Of a stretch of DNA of 31,144 nucleotides, positions 21,521 through 27,823 are shown piece after piece. Made by a program: the position numbers and the translations under genes. The stretch is from a virus. Position 1 is the stretch's first letter. Each line of letters opens with the position of its first letter. The stretch lies in IMG/VR virus record IMGVR_UViG_3300033571_003874, positions 1 to 31,144 of that record; one strand, written 5' to 3'. Below the pieces are notes generated by a model that saw only the letters and a list, made by a program, of their open reading frames with translations, had not been told where the DNA came from and searched no databases.

Positions 21521-23953
21521 ATGCGACAGAATCATGCCTTCCTCTTGAGTTTCGAGACTGAATCTCCGAATACGACCGTACGTGATGAAAGGACGAAAGC
21601 CCGAATGATTCTGCCGGTTCACGTAATGGAAGCAGACGCCCTTTATGTTCAGGCTCGGTGGGAGCAGGACATGGCCACGAGTGGCTATGAACGAACCATG
21701 GAATCTGAGCAGGCCAATGCTCAGCACTCGCAATCTGCAACTATTCTCCGCAAGAAACTCCACAAGCGACTCTTAACGTCCGTTAAAGGTTACTACGAGG
21801 GGACCCTTCAGGGTTCCAACAAGGGTGTTCCTAGCGAAACCCTGCTCCCTCTCATGATGTGCAGCCCGGATCAGGTGACTGCTGCCATCACGTCCTGGCT
21901 TGTCTCCTACCCCTTCGTCGTGGGTAAGGAGGCGTCTCATCCCAGGGTCATGTCTGTAACCTCTCAGAGCGTCGTCCTTGGTAATCTCATTGTGGACACC
22001 GCCAGCTTCAATCGGGTCCTCAAGAGTGTTGAGACTTCTACCTCCTTCAAGCGGCTTATGGATCGCTCTAAGAAGTCCAGAAGTGCCAAGTACGAACTCC
22101 ACGCTCTCTACAAGGAGTGGCGTGGGGACTACTCTAGCGAAGCTGCTTTAAAGATCGGGGGTATCTGCATCGAACTCGCCCTAGGCGCCTTCCCGGACTA
22201 CCTTGAGCGTAAGCTGGTCCTGCATAGCCCTTCGGGGAAGAAGCTGGCCAACACTCATAGCGTGATCCTCAAGACACAGGCTTGGTGGGACCTGTATCAA
22301 GCCACGGCTGACACAGTAGCAATCTCCTCGCCTACCCTACTGCCTACCCTGGTTCCTCCTAAGCCTTGGAAGGAGAACGCCATTGGTGAAGCATCGGACG
22401 GAGGTTACTACTTCCTTAAGAGGCCCCTGATCAGAAACGTCTCAAAGAGTGTGAAAACGCTCTTTCAACTTTCAACACTGTCCAAGAAAGCTCTAAATCA
22501 TGCTCAAAATACACAGTGGGTACTGAATCAGCGGCTACTGGATGTTGCTCGGAAGCTCAGTGATTCCAAGTCCTGTCCAGTGATTCCCACGCTGTCCGAC
22601 AACCCCTCTACTGAGGAGGTCGGAAAGTACACGGAGTTCACAAGGACTCTGGGGGCTGCTGAGGCTGTAGCTGACAAGGAAGCCATCTACTTCCCCAAGA
22701 GCTATGACTGGCGCCTGAGGCTCTATGACATCCCGAATGACCTGAAGCCTCAGGGCAATGATTTGTCCAGGGGTCTACTCAGGTTTGCTCATGGGGTGCC
22801 TCTGACCTTTAACGGGCGTTATTGGTTGGCTGTCCACCTGGGCAATCTTCTGGGTAAGGACAAGGCTCAGTACTCTGATCGCATCAAGGCTGTAGAGGAT
22901 AGCAAGGACCTTCTTGAGAGGGTCGTAGCTGATCCTCTGAAGAACCTTGAGTGGACAGAGATGGAGGACCCTTGGCAGTTCCTAGCTGCTGCTATGGATT
23001 GGGTTGCGGTCAACTCCTCCGATAAGGCTCTGAGCTACGTTCCGGTCAGCCTGGACGGCTCCTGCTCTGGGATGCAGCACTTCTCTATGCTTACCAGGGA
23101 CCATAAGGGAGCCTTAGCCACCAACTGTACCAGCGATCCCAACATCCACGACCTCTACCTCACCGTCGCCAAGCGGGTACAATCTCGTGTGGAGTACGAT
23201 GCGGCCAGGGGTGACAAGCTGGGGCTGCTCTGGTGGGAAACCATTAGTCAGCAGAAGCTCGCTCGTGGGGTCTGCAAGAGGGCTGTCATGACCGTGCCCT
23301 ACGGGGTGACGGATCGGGGCATCACTCAGTTTATGATCGCTGACAAGCACGTTGCAACCTTCCCTAAGGAATACCGATGGACCGCCGCTACCTACATGAC
23401 CACCCTGATCAGGGCTGCCCTGGACGATACCATGTCCAATGCTAGGGCTGCTCAGGCGTACATCAACTCGGTGGCCTACAGCTTGGCTCTCAAGCAGAAG
23501 CCTCTGGCTTGGCGTACGCCTACGGGGAGTGTGATCGCTCAGGGGTACAAGAACCTGATTGAGAAGCGTGTGAAGACTCCTACGGGGACACTGACCCTCC
23601 ATGTGGAGCCTGATAACGCCACCTATGACTCCCGCAGGGCTAAGCTGGCTACGTCTCCCAATGTCATCCATAGCCTCGACGCTGCTCACCTTCAGATGGT
23701 GGTCAGTGATCTGGCTGATGCTGGCATCAATGACACGTTCCTCGTGCATGACTCCTTCGGGGTTCACGCCGAGCATGTCCCTGTCCTCAGGGATATCCTC
23801 AGGAAGAACCTTCACACGATCTACAAGGGTAACGCCTTGGAGGAGTGGAAGGCCAGCGTTGAGGAACTCTCTGGCGAGAAGCTGCCGGAAGTCCCCCAGC
23901 TTGGGGATTGGGATGTGTCCGAGGTACTGAAGGCCGAGTACCTGTTCGCCTAA
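21521..23953 (+). CDS. T7-like single-subunit DNA-dependent RNA polymerase
   Basis: An 810-residue polymerase (T7: 883). Motif A VSLDGSCSGMQHFS (Asp512), motif B RGVCKRAVMTVPYG (Arg582, Lys586, Tyr594) and motif C LVHDSFG (Asp744) are complete, and the protein ends in EYLFA like T7's DFAFA foot. The DxxGR motif is altered: YDWRLRLYD, with Leu399 where Gly is usual (Asp396, Arg400 kept). It should transcribe from the GTCCGG...CTATAG promoters in this window. The ATG at 21521 has no close ribosome-binding site; in-frame ATGs at 21605 (AAAGGA 11 bases upstream) or 21671 (GGGAG upstream) are alternatives, the last probably too short at the N-terminus. A family-1 dyad lies at 21773 and a weak one at 22809. 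Its neighbour downstream is the SSB gene, as in T7 order. Confidence 0.96.
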   Translation: MRQNHAFLLSFETESPNTTVRDERTKARMILPVHVMEADALYVQARWEQDMATSGYERTMESEQANAQHSQSATILRKKLHKRLLTSVKGYYEGTLQGSNKGVPSETLLPLMMCSPDQVTAAITSWLVSYPFVVGKEASHPRVMSVTSQSVVLGNLIVDTASFNRVLKSVETSTSFKRLMDRSKKSRSAKYELHALYKEWRGDYSSEAALKIGGICIELALGAFPDYLERKLVLHSPSGKKLANTHSVILKTQAWWDLYQATADTVAISSPTLLPTLVPPKPWKENAIGEASDGGYYFLKRPLIRNVSKSVKTLFQLSTLSKKALNHAQNTQWVLNQRLLDVARKLSDSKSCPVIPTLSDNPSTEEVGKYTEFTRTLGAAEAVADKEAIYFPKSYDWRLRLYDIPNDLKPQGNDLSRGLLRFAHGVPLTFNGRYWLAVHLGNLLGKDKAQYSDRIKAVEDSKDLLERVVADPLKNLEWTEMEDPWQFLAAAMDWVAVNSSDKALSYVPVSLDGSCSGMQHFSMLTRDHKGALATNCTSDPNIHDLYLTVAKRVQSRVEYDAARGDKLGLLWWETISQQKLARGVCKRAVMTVPYGVTDRGITQFMIADKHVATFPKEYRWTAATYMTTLIRAALDDTMSNARAAQAYINSVAYSLALKQKPLAWRTPTGSVIAQGYKNLIEKRVKTPTGTLTLHVEPDNATYDSRRAKLATSPNVIHSLDAAHLQMVVSDLADAGINDTFLVHDSFGVHAEHVPVLRDILRKNLHTIYKGNALEEWKASVEELSGEKLPEVPQLGDWDVSEVLKAEYLFA
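21773..21786. promoter_or_regulatory. Family-1 operator-like dyad, copy 12 (intragenic)
   Basis: TTAACGTCCGTTAA then AAGG, near the 5' end of the RNA polymerase gene; read Leu-Thr-Ser-Val-Lys-Gly. A repressor bound here could block elongation into the gene. Confidence 0.65.
22809..22822. promoter_or_regulatory. Weak family-1 dyad in the RNA polymerase gene
   Basis: TTAACGGGCGTTAT: one base breaks the right arm. It is read in another frame (Phe-Asn-Gly-Arg-Tyr-Trp), which a perfect site would interrupt with a stop codon. It may be coincidental. Confidence 0.35.
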
Positions 23954-23956
23954 CTT

Positions 23957-23985
23957 GTCCGGTCCACTCGACGCTATAGGTAAAG
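23957..23985 (+). promoter_or_regulatory. Phage RNA-polymerase promoter 3
   Basis: GTCCGGTCCACTCGACGCTATAG then GTAAAG; the likely start is G at 23979. CTCGACGCTATAGG is close to the T7 end CGACTCACTATAGG. It lies four bases after the polymerase stop and directly before a strong hairpin terminator. Confidence 0.75.
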
Positions 23986-23988
23986 AGA

Positions 23989-24020
23989 ACCTCCAAGGGA
24001 GCGATCCCTTGGGGGTTTTT
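23989..24020 (+). terminator. Intrinsic terminator after the RNA polymerase gene
   Basis: ACCTCCAAGGGA pairs with TCCCTTGGGGGT (12 bp with one T-G), loop GCGA, followed by a T run. It would stop host polymerase after the RNA polymerase gene, like the early terminator of T7, only about ten bases past the +1 of promoter 3. Confidence 0.85.
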
Positions 24021-24026
24021 ACGTCT

Positions 24027-24040
24027 TTATCACCTGTTAA
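24027..24040. promoter_or_regulatory. Family-1 operator-like dyad, copy 14
   Basis: TTATCACCTGTTAA then AAGATC, 22 bases before the SSB start; similar to copy 9. Confidence 0.65.
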
Positions 24041-24061
24041 AGATCAAGGACGATTACAAGA

Positions 24062-24658
24062 ATGGCTGACAAGAATAAGAAGCGTACATTCATCAAGCTG
24101 ATGACCCCGGTGGGCCGTGCTGCCTACGCTTGGCTGAGTAAGCCGGATGCTAAGTTCAATCCCGACAAGCCTAGCTACAAGCTGACCCTGATTCTCGATG
24201 AGGGTCCCGAGGCTGATGCTCTTGAGAAGAAGATCATCGAAGCCGGTAAGCAGGCTGCTGAGAAGGATGGAGTGAAGCTGAAGAAGAACTTCGGTATCCC
24301 TATCAAGCGTTACGATGACGACGACGAGGACAAGCGTAAGGACGAGTTCAAGGACAAGGTTCGGTTCTCGTTCAAGTCGCCCAAGAAGCCGCTTCAGGTG
24401 GACTCCAAGAAGAATCCCCTGCCTGCCTCCATTTTCGTAGCTTCCGGCGATGATGTCCGTGCCTCTATCTCGGTGGCTGCTTGGAGTAGCCCCTTGGGTT
24501 CGGGCCTGAGTGTTTACCTGAACGGTGTTCAGTTGGTTGCGAAGAACTCCACTGGTGGTGGGTCTTCGGACGACTTCGATGAGATTGAGGACGGCTACGT
24601 AGCCTCCTCCAACGAGGGTGAAAGTGCCGAGAGTTCAGAGGACGAAGACGACCTGTAA
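24062..24658 (+). CDS. gp2.5-like single-stranded DNA-binding protein
   Basis: A 198-residue protein with the T7 gp2.5/DUF2815 pattern: TPVGRAAYAWLSKPDAKF, then a lysine-rich OB-fold core (YKLTLILDEGPEADALEKKI, VRFSFKSPKKPLQVDSKKN), DVRASISVAAWSSPLGSGLS and YLNGVQLV. The C-terminal 30 residues are very acidic (ESAESSEDEDDL); in T7 this tail contacts DNA polymerase and helicase. The end is Leu rather than the aromatic Phe of T7. It lies between the RNA polymerase and endonuclease genes as in T7. The DNA for the acidic tail is also read, in another frame, as the start of the endonuclease gene. Confidence 0.9.
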   Translation: MADKNKKRTFIKLMTPVGRAAYAWLSKPDAKFNPDKPSYKLTLILDEGPEADALEKKIIEAGKQAAEKDGVKLKKNFGIPIKRYDDDDEDKRKDEFKDKVRFSFKSPKKPLQVDSKKNPLPASIFVASGDDVRASISVAAWSSPLGSGLSVYLNGVQLVAKNSTGGGSSDDFDEIEDGYVASSNEGESAESSEDEDDL

Positions 24659-25280
24659 GGTCTGCTTATCGCCTCTAGACCACCTACGTCCTAATGCCCG
24701 GTATTGCTCAATACCCTGTAGGAAAAAGGCATACCGGGATCGGAACCTCGAACAGTCTAGAAAGGCGGTTCGGGAAGCGAATCGGCGGCGTTATTACAGT
24801 GACCCCGATTTCAGAGAGAAGGGACTAGAGCGGACCCGCAAGTGGCGAGAGAAGCATCACTCTAAGACTGTAGATGAGATTTTGGAAAACAAGAAAGACC
24901 GCTTCCGAAAGGCGAGAGCGTTAGGTTATCGCTCTGGTCTAGAGGTAAGCGTTGCCCGTCAGCTAGAAGAAGCGGGCGTGGATGCCAAATATGAGGCTGT
25001 AAAGATTTACTACACGCCTCCTCAGAAAACTAGGACTTACACGCCGGATTGGGTTCTTCCCAATGGAGTTGTCCTAGAATCGAAGGGGTTGTTCACTTCA
25101 GCCGACCGAATGAAGCATCTCCACATTCAAGCAGAACATCCCGACCTAGACCTGAGGTTCATATTCACGAACTCTCAGAAGACCATCTCCAAGACCAGCA
25201 AAACAACCTATGCCGACTGGTGTCGTAAACACGGCTTCCAGTTCGCTGACAAGGAAGTACCGCAAGAATGGCTAATCTGA
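24624..25280 (+). CDS. Endonuclease I (T7 gp3-like) with N-terminal zinc-binding extension
   Basis: About 218 residues from GTG at 24624, which has GAGGG five bases upstream; GTG at 24618 is less likely. The C-terminal 130 residues match T7 endonuclease I, the Holliday-junction resolvase and host-DNA nuclease. The catalytic residues are Glu107 (SGLEVSV), Asp142 (YTPDWVLP), Glu152 and Lys154 (VLESKGL), with spacings 35, 10 and 2, identical to T7 Glu20, Asp55, Glu65, Lys67. T7's enzyme has no long N-terminus. Here about 90 residues precede it, with Cys11-x2-Cys14 and Cys28-x3-Cys32 (CKVC ... YCSIPC), a likely zinc finger, then a very basic helix (KKAYRDRNLEQSRKAVREAN). This suggests extra DNA targeting. 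It overlaps the SSB gene by 35 bases. Confidence 0.88.
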   Translation: MPRVQRTKTTCKVCLSPLDHLRPNARYCSIPCRKKAYRDRNLEQSRKAVREANRRRYYSDPDFREKGLERTRKWREKHHSKTVDEILENKKDRFRKARALGYRSGLEVSVARQLEEAGVDAKYEAVKIYYTPPQKTRTYTPDWVLPNGVVLESKGLFTSADRMKHLHIQAEHPDLDLRFIFTNSQKTISKTSKTTYADWCRKHGFQFADKEVPQEWLI

Positions 25281-25465
25281 TTCCTCCGCAGTTCCGAGTG
25301 CGGTTCAGCGCCCAGATCACCTATGAAGACGGGCGCTATGAGTACGTCACCAAGGACGTGACCTTCGACAACACCTTCCTTCAGCATGGCGAAATCACTG
25401 AAGCCTACATCGACTTCCTGAATGGCTGTGGCTTTGTCGTTCAGAAGGATGACCTCCTTGGCTAA
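25268..25465 (+). CDS. Small protein, unknown
   Basis: A 65-residue protein overlapping the end of the endonuclease gene by 13 bases. It looks beta-rich at first (QFRVRFSAQITYEDGRYEYV) then helical (EITEAYIDFLNGCGFVVQKD). No family recognised. AAGGA lies 13 bases before the ATG. The codon pattern agrees with its neighbours, and coupling on both sides supports that it is real. Confidence 0.6.
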   Translation: MANLIPPQFRVRFSAQITYEDGRYEYVTKDVTFDNTFLQHGEITEAYIDFLNGCGFVVQKDDLLG

Positions 25466-25664
25466 TCCTACGCAGACCGAGATTCTCCGTCTTCACTTCC
25501 GCTACAAGAATACGATCAGCCCTCTTGAGGCTCGTACCCTATACCGTATTGAGTCCCTCTCTCGTCGCATCTGTGACCTGAAGGCTCAGGGCTTCAAGTT
25601 CGTCAAGCGTCGTCTCAAGGACCTCACTGGTAAGACCTACATGGTCTATCAGTTGGCTGCCTGA
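25449..25664 (+). CDS. Winged-HTH small protein (HTH_39-like)
   Basis: About 71 residues. TQTEILRLHFRYKNTISPLE then ARTLYRIESLSRRICDLKAQ and GFKFVKRRLKDLTGKTYMVY fit the small winged-helix family often found in phages (helix 2 'SPLEA', recognition helix 'LSRRICDLKAQG', then a beta wing). It would bind DNA, possibly as a regulator. The start is uncertain: ATG at 25449 has no spaced ribosome-binding site, whereas TTG at 25458 has AAGGA eight bases upstream. It overlaps the preceding gene and is followed by a family-1 dyad and hairpin. It is a second candidate binder of the dispersed dyads. Confidence 0.7.
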   Translation: MTSLANPTQTEILRLHFRYKNTISPLEARTLYRIESLSRRICDLKAQGFKFVKRRLKDLTGKTYMVYQLAA

Positions 25665-25667
25665 TCT

Positions 25668-25681
25668 TTAACGCCTGATAA
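25668..25681. promoter_or_regulatory. Family-1 operator-like dyad, copy 15
   Basis: TTAACGCCTGATAA, three bases after the stop of the winged-HTH gene and abutting a hairpin. Confidence 0.65.
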
Positions 25682-25704
25682 GGGAGGTCTTTCGGGGCCT
25701 CCCT
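25681..25704 (+). terminator. Hairpin, possible weak terminator
   Basis: AGGGAGG (25681-25687) pairs with CCTCCCT (25698-25704), but no T run follows (ATTAGT). It may be an RNA processing or partial termination site. Confidence 0.45.
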
Positions 25705-25716
25705 ATTAGTCCAGAG

Positions 25717-26058
25717 ATGTCACGGTATTCAAAGTACAATATCACCAAAGCCGACTATGACTTGATGGTGTTCAATCAAGGTAGTCGCTGTGCGATCTGC
25801 CAAGAACACTGTGATCGTCTAGTCATTGACCATGATCATGACAATGGAAAGGTAAGATCGCTCCTCTGTACAGGGTGTAATACATTAACGGGATATATCG
25901 AAAAGCGGGGACATCATCTTGAGAGAGTCAAGGAATACATCCAGCTTCATCAAGCATCTACCATGTCCGAAGTGCAAATCATCGGATGCGAACGCGCTGT
26001 ATTCCGACGGACACGCCCATTGCTTTCATTGCAACACCTACACGCCCCCAGAGGGTGA
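25717..26058 (+). CDS. HNH endonuclease (endonuclease VII family)
   Basis: A 113-residue frame whose first 70 residues hold CAICQEHCDRLVIDHDHDNG and KVRSLLCTGCNTLTGY: two CxxC pairs for zinc and the DHDH catalytic signature of the recombination endonuclease VII family. The remaining 43 residues run over the primase zinc-finger region in another frame and look non-conserved, so the functional domain ends near 25950. No good ribosome-binding site precedes the ATG. It may be a resolvase or a free-standing homing-type nuclease inserted between gp3- and gp4-like genes, as small HNH genes often are in T7-like phages. Confidence 0.82.
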   Translation: MSRYSKYNITKADYDLMVFNQGSRCAICQEHCDRLVIDHDHDNGKVRSLLCTGCNTLTGYIEKRGHHLERVKEYIQLHQASTMSEVQIIGCERAVFRRTRPLLSLQHLHAPRG

Positions 26059-27544
26059 GTCCTTAACACCCGTTAAAGGTAAGCCAGTGTCTAACTTCAT
26101 TCAAGGCGAGTACTCAGACCTCGACAAACGAGGTATCTCAGAGAAAATCTGTAAGCAGTTCGGCTATCAGGTTGGAGAGTTCAACGGTAAGTCCTGTCAC
26201 ATCGCTCCCTTCTATGATGACAAGGGTAAGCTGACAGGTCAGAAGATTCGCCTTGGTGGTAAGAAGTTCTCTGTCATCGGTAAGGTGACGGATAGCCTCT
26301 TCGGTAAGAACCTCTGGAATGGCGGCAAGCGTATCGTCATCACTGAGGGTGAGATTGACGCCCTGAGCTATGCCGAGGCGGTCGATGGTAAGTGGCCTGT
26401 AGTCTCCATCCCCAATGGTGCCAACGGTGCCAAGAAGGCCCTGGAAGCCAACATCGAGTGGCTTGAAGGCTTCGATGAAATCATCCTGGCCTTCGACAAC
26501 GATGATCCTGGCAAGGAAGCGGCTGCTGAGTGCTACGACCTGTTCACCCCAGGTAAGGCCAAGATCGCCTCTCTCAGTCGCTACAAGGACTTCAATGAGG
26601 CTATCCAGGCTGACGACCGAGATGCGATCCTTCAAGCTGTCTGGAACGCCCGGACGATCCGCCCTGATGGTGTCATTGAGTACGACGACATCTGGGAGAA
26701 GCTCTCTGAGAACAAGCATATCGAGACTGCTGCCTACCCTTGGCACGGTCTGAACAAGGTCACTCACGGTCTTCGCAAGGGAGAACTTGTGGTTCTCACC
26801 GCAGGGACGGGCATTGGTAAGTCCGCCCTCTGCCGTGAGATTGCGTATGACCTTGCCCTGACCCAGAAGCGTAGCGTCGGTCTGATGTTCCTTGAGGAGT
26901 CTGCCCGTAGGACTGCCTTGGGGATGCTAGGGCTGCACCTGAGCAAGCCCCTACACCTTCAGACAGACTTCAATGCGAAGGACCATGAAGGGGCTTTCGA
27001 GGAGGTCTTTGGTTCCAAGCGGTTCTTTATCTTCGACAGCTTCGGCTCCATCGAAATTGAGAATCTGATCAACCGCATCCGGTACCTAGCTGTGGCCTGC
27101 AAGGTGGACTTCATCTTCCTTGACCACCTGAGTATCGTCCTGTCCGGTCTGGACATCACTGATGAGCGTAGGGCTGTGGACGTGGCTATGACCAAGCTCC
27201 GTACCCTGGTCGAGCAGACCGGAGTAGGGCTTGTAGTCGTCAGCCATCTCCGTCGCCTCCACTCCGATGAGAGTCATGAGACTGGTGCTGTACCTCAGCT
27301 AAGCCAGCTTCGGGGCAGCCACGGCATCGCTCAGCTTGCCGACATGGTACTAGCTGCCCGGCGCAACCAGCAGGCTGATGCTGAGAAGCGTAACCAGACT
27401 GAGCTTTACGTCCTGAAGAACCGCTTCAGTGGAGAGACGGGCTATGCCTGCTCTCTTGAGTTCAACGCTGAAACCTACCGCATCACCGAACGCCTTGGGG
27501 CTACCCAGGGTGACTCTTTCAACAATGAGGATGACACCCTTTGA
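25919..27544 (+). CDS. Bifunctional primase-helicase (T7 gp4-like)
   Basis: 541 residues from a TTG start at 25919; no in-frame ATG or GTG lies before the zinc finger, so this or another rare start is needed. Zinc-binding domain: Cys16, Cys19, Cys35, Cys38 (CPKC ... CFHC). TOPRIM primase: VITEGEIDALS (Glu143) and LAFDNDDPGK (Asp193/195). Helicase: Walker A GTGIGKS at 297-302 with Lys301, Walker B FIFLDH (Asp402), VVVSHLRR and the QLRGSHGIAQLADMVLAARR C-terminal motor segment. It unwinds DNA at the fork and makes primers for the phage DNA polymerase. The start overlaps the HNH gene by 140 bases. A family-1 dyad separates the zinc finger from the primase (26063). Confidence 0.95.
   Translation: MRESRNTSSFIKHLPCPKCKSSDANALYSDGHAHCFHCNTYTPPEGESLTPVKGKPVSNFIQGEYSDLDKRGISEKICKQFGYQVGEFNGKSCHIAPFYDDKGKLTGQKIRLGGKKFSVIGKVTDSLFGKNLWNGGKRIVITEGEIDALSYAEAVDGKWPVVSIPNGANGAKKALEANIEWLEGFDEIILAFDNDDPGKEAAAECYDLFTPGKAKIASLSRYKDFNEAIQADDRDAILQAVWNARTIRPDGVIEYDDIWEKLSENKHIETAAYPWHGLNKVTHGLRKGELVVLTAGTGIGKSALCREIAYDLALTQKRSVGLMFLEESARRTALGMLGLHLSKPLHLQTDFNAKDHEGAFEEVFGSKRFFIFDSFGSIEIENLINRIRYLAVACKVDFIFLDHLSIVLSGLDITDERRAVDVAMTKLRTLVEQTGVGLVVVSHLRRLHSDESHETGAVPQLSQLRGSHGIAQLADMVLAARRNQQADAEKRNQTELYVLKNRFSGETGYACSLEFNAETYRITERLGATQGDSFNNEDDTL
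26063..26076. promoter_or_regulatory. Family-1 operator-like dyad, copy 16 (intragenic)
   Basis: TTAACACCCGTTAA then AAGG. It reads Leu-Thr-Pro-Val-Lys-Gly in the flexible linker after the primase zinc finger, where extra codons would be tolerated. Confidence 0.68.
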
Positions 27545-27807
27545 GCGACGAGCCTGAAGACGATACTCAGGAGGACTTCCTGATTCCTGAGCCTGACAAC
27601 GTGGTGTGCCACTACATTTCTCACCCCGAGACTACCCATGAGGAGCGGCGGCGCGTGATCGCCATGACCTCAGCCATTGAATCCAGCACGCCCCCTGAGA
27701 AGCTGGTTCTGGTTGCCCGACAGGTCGAACTGTTCCTGTCTGGCCAGTTGGCTGTCCTTGAGACTTACGCCCCTGGTGTCAACGTCACCCCACTCCGAAA
27801 GCAGTAA
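27541..27807 (+). CDS. Small acidic protein, unknown
   Basis: An 88-residue protein from a TTG start that overlaps the primase stop (TTGA); GAGGA lies about ten bases upstream. The N-terminus is acidic (DEPEDDTQEDFLIPEPDN), followed by a helical part (TTHEERRRVIAMTSAIESS, KLVLVARQVELFLSGQLAVL). It lies between primase-helicase and DNA polymerase, where small replication accessories are common. No family recognised. Confidence 0.6.
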   Translation: MSDEPEDDTQEDFLIPEPDNVVCHYISHPETTHEERRRVIAMTSAIESSTPPEKLVLVARQVELFLSGQLAVLETYAPGVNVTPLRKQ

Positions 27808-27809
27808 CC

Positions 27810-27823
27810 TTATCGCCCGTTAA
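27810..27823. promoter_or_regulatory. Family-1 operator-like dyad, copy 17, over the DNA polymerase start
   Basis: TTATCGCCCGTTAA, whose last A is the A of the polymerase start codon. The dyad takes the place of the ribosome-binding site; no Shine-Dalgarno is visible. Confidence 0.68.

Noticed and set aside
22809-22822. Dyad in the RNA polymerase gene as a full operator
   Set aside because: One arm is broken and it is read in a different frame; it codes for a segment conserved in this polymerase family, so chance is likely. Kept only as a weak copy.
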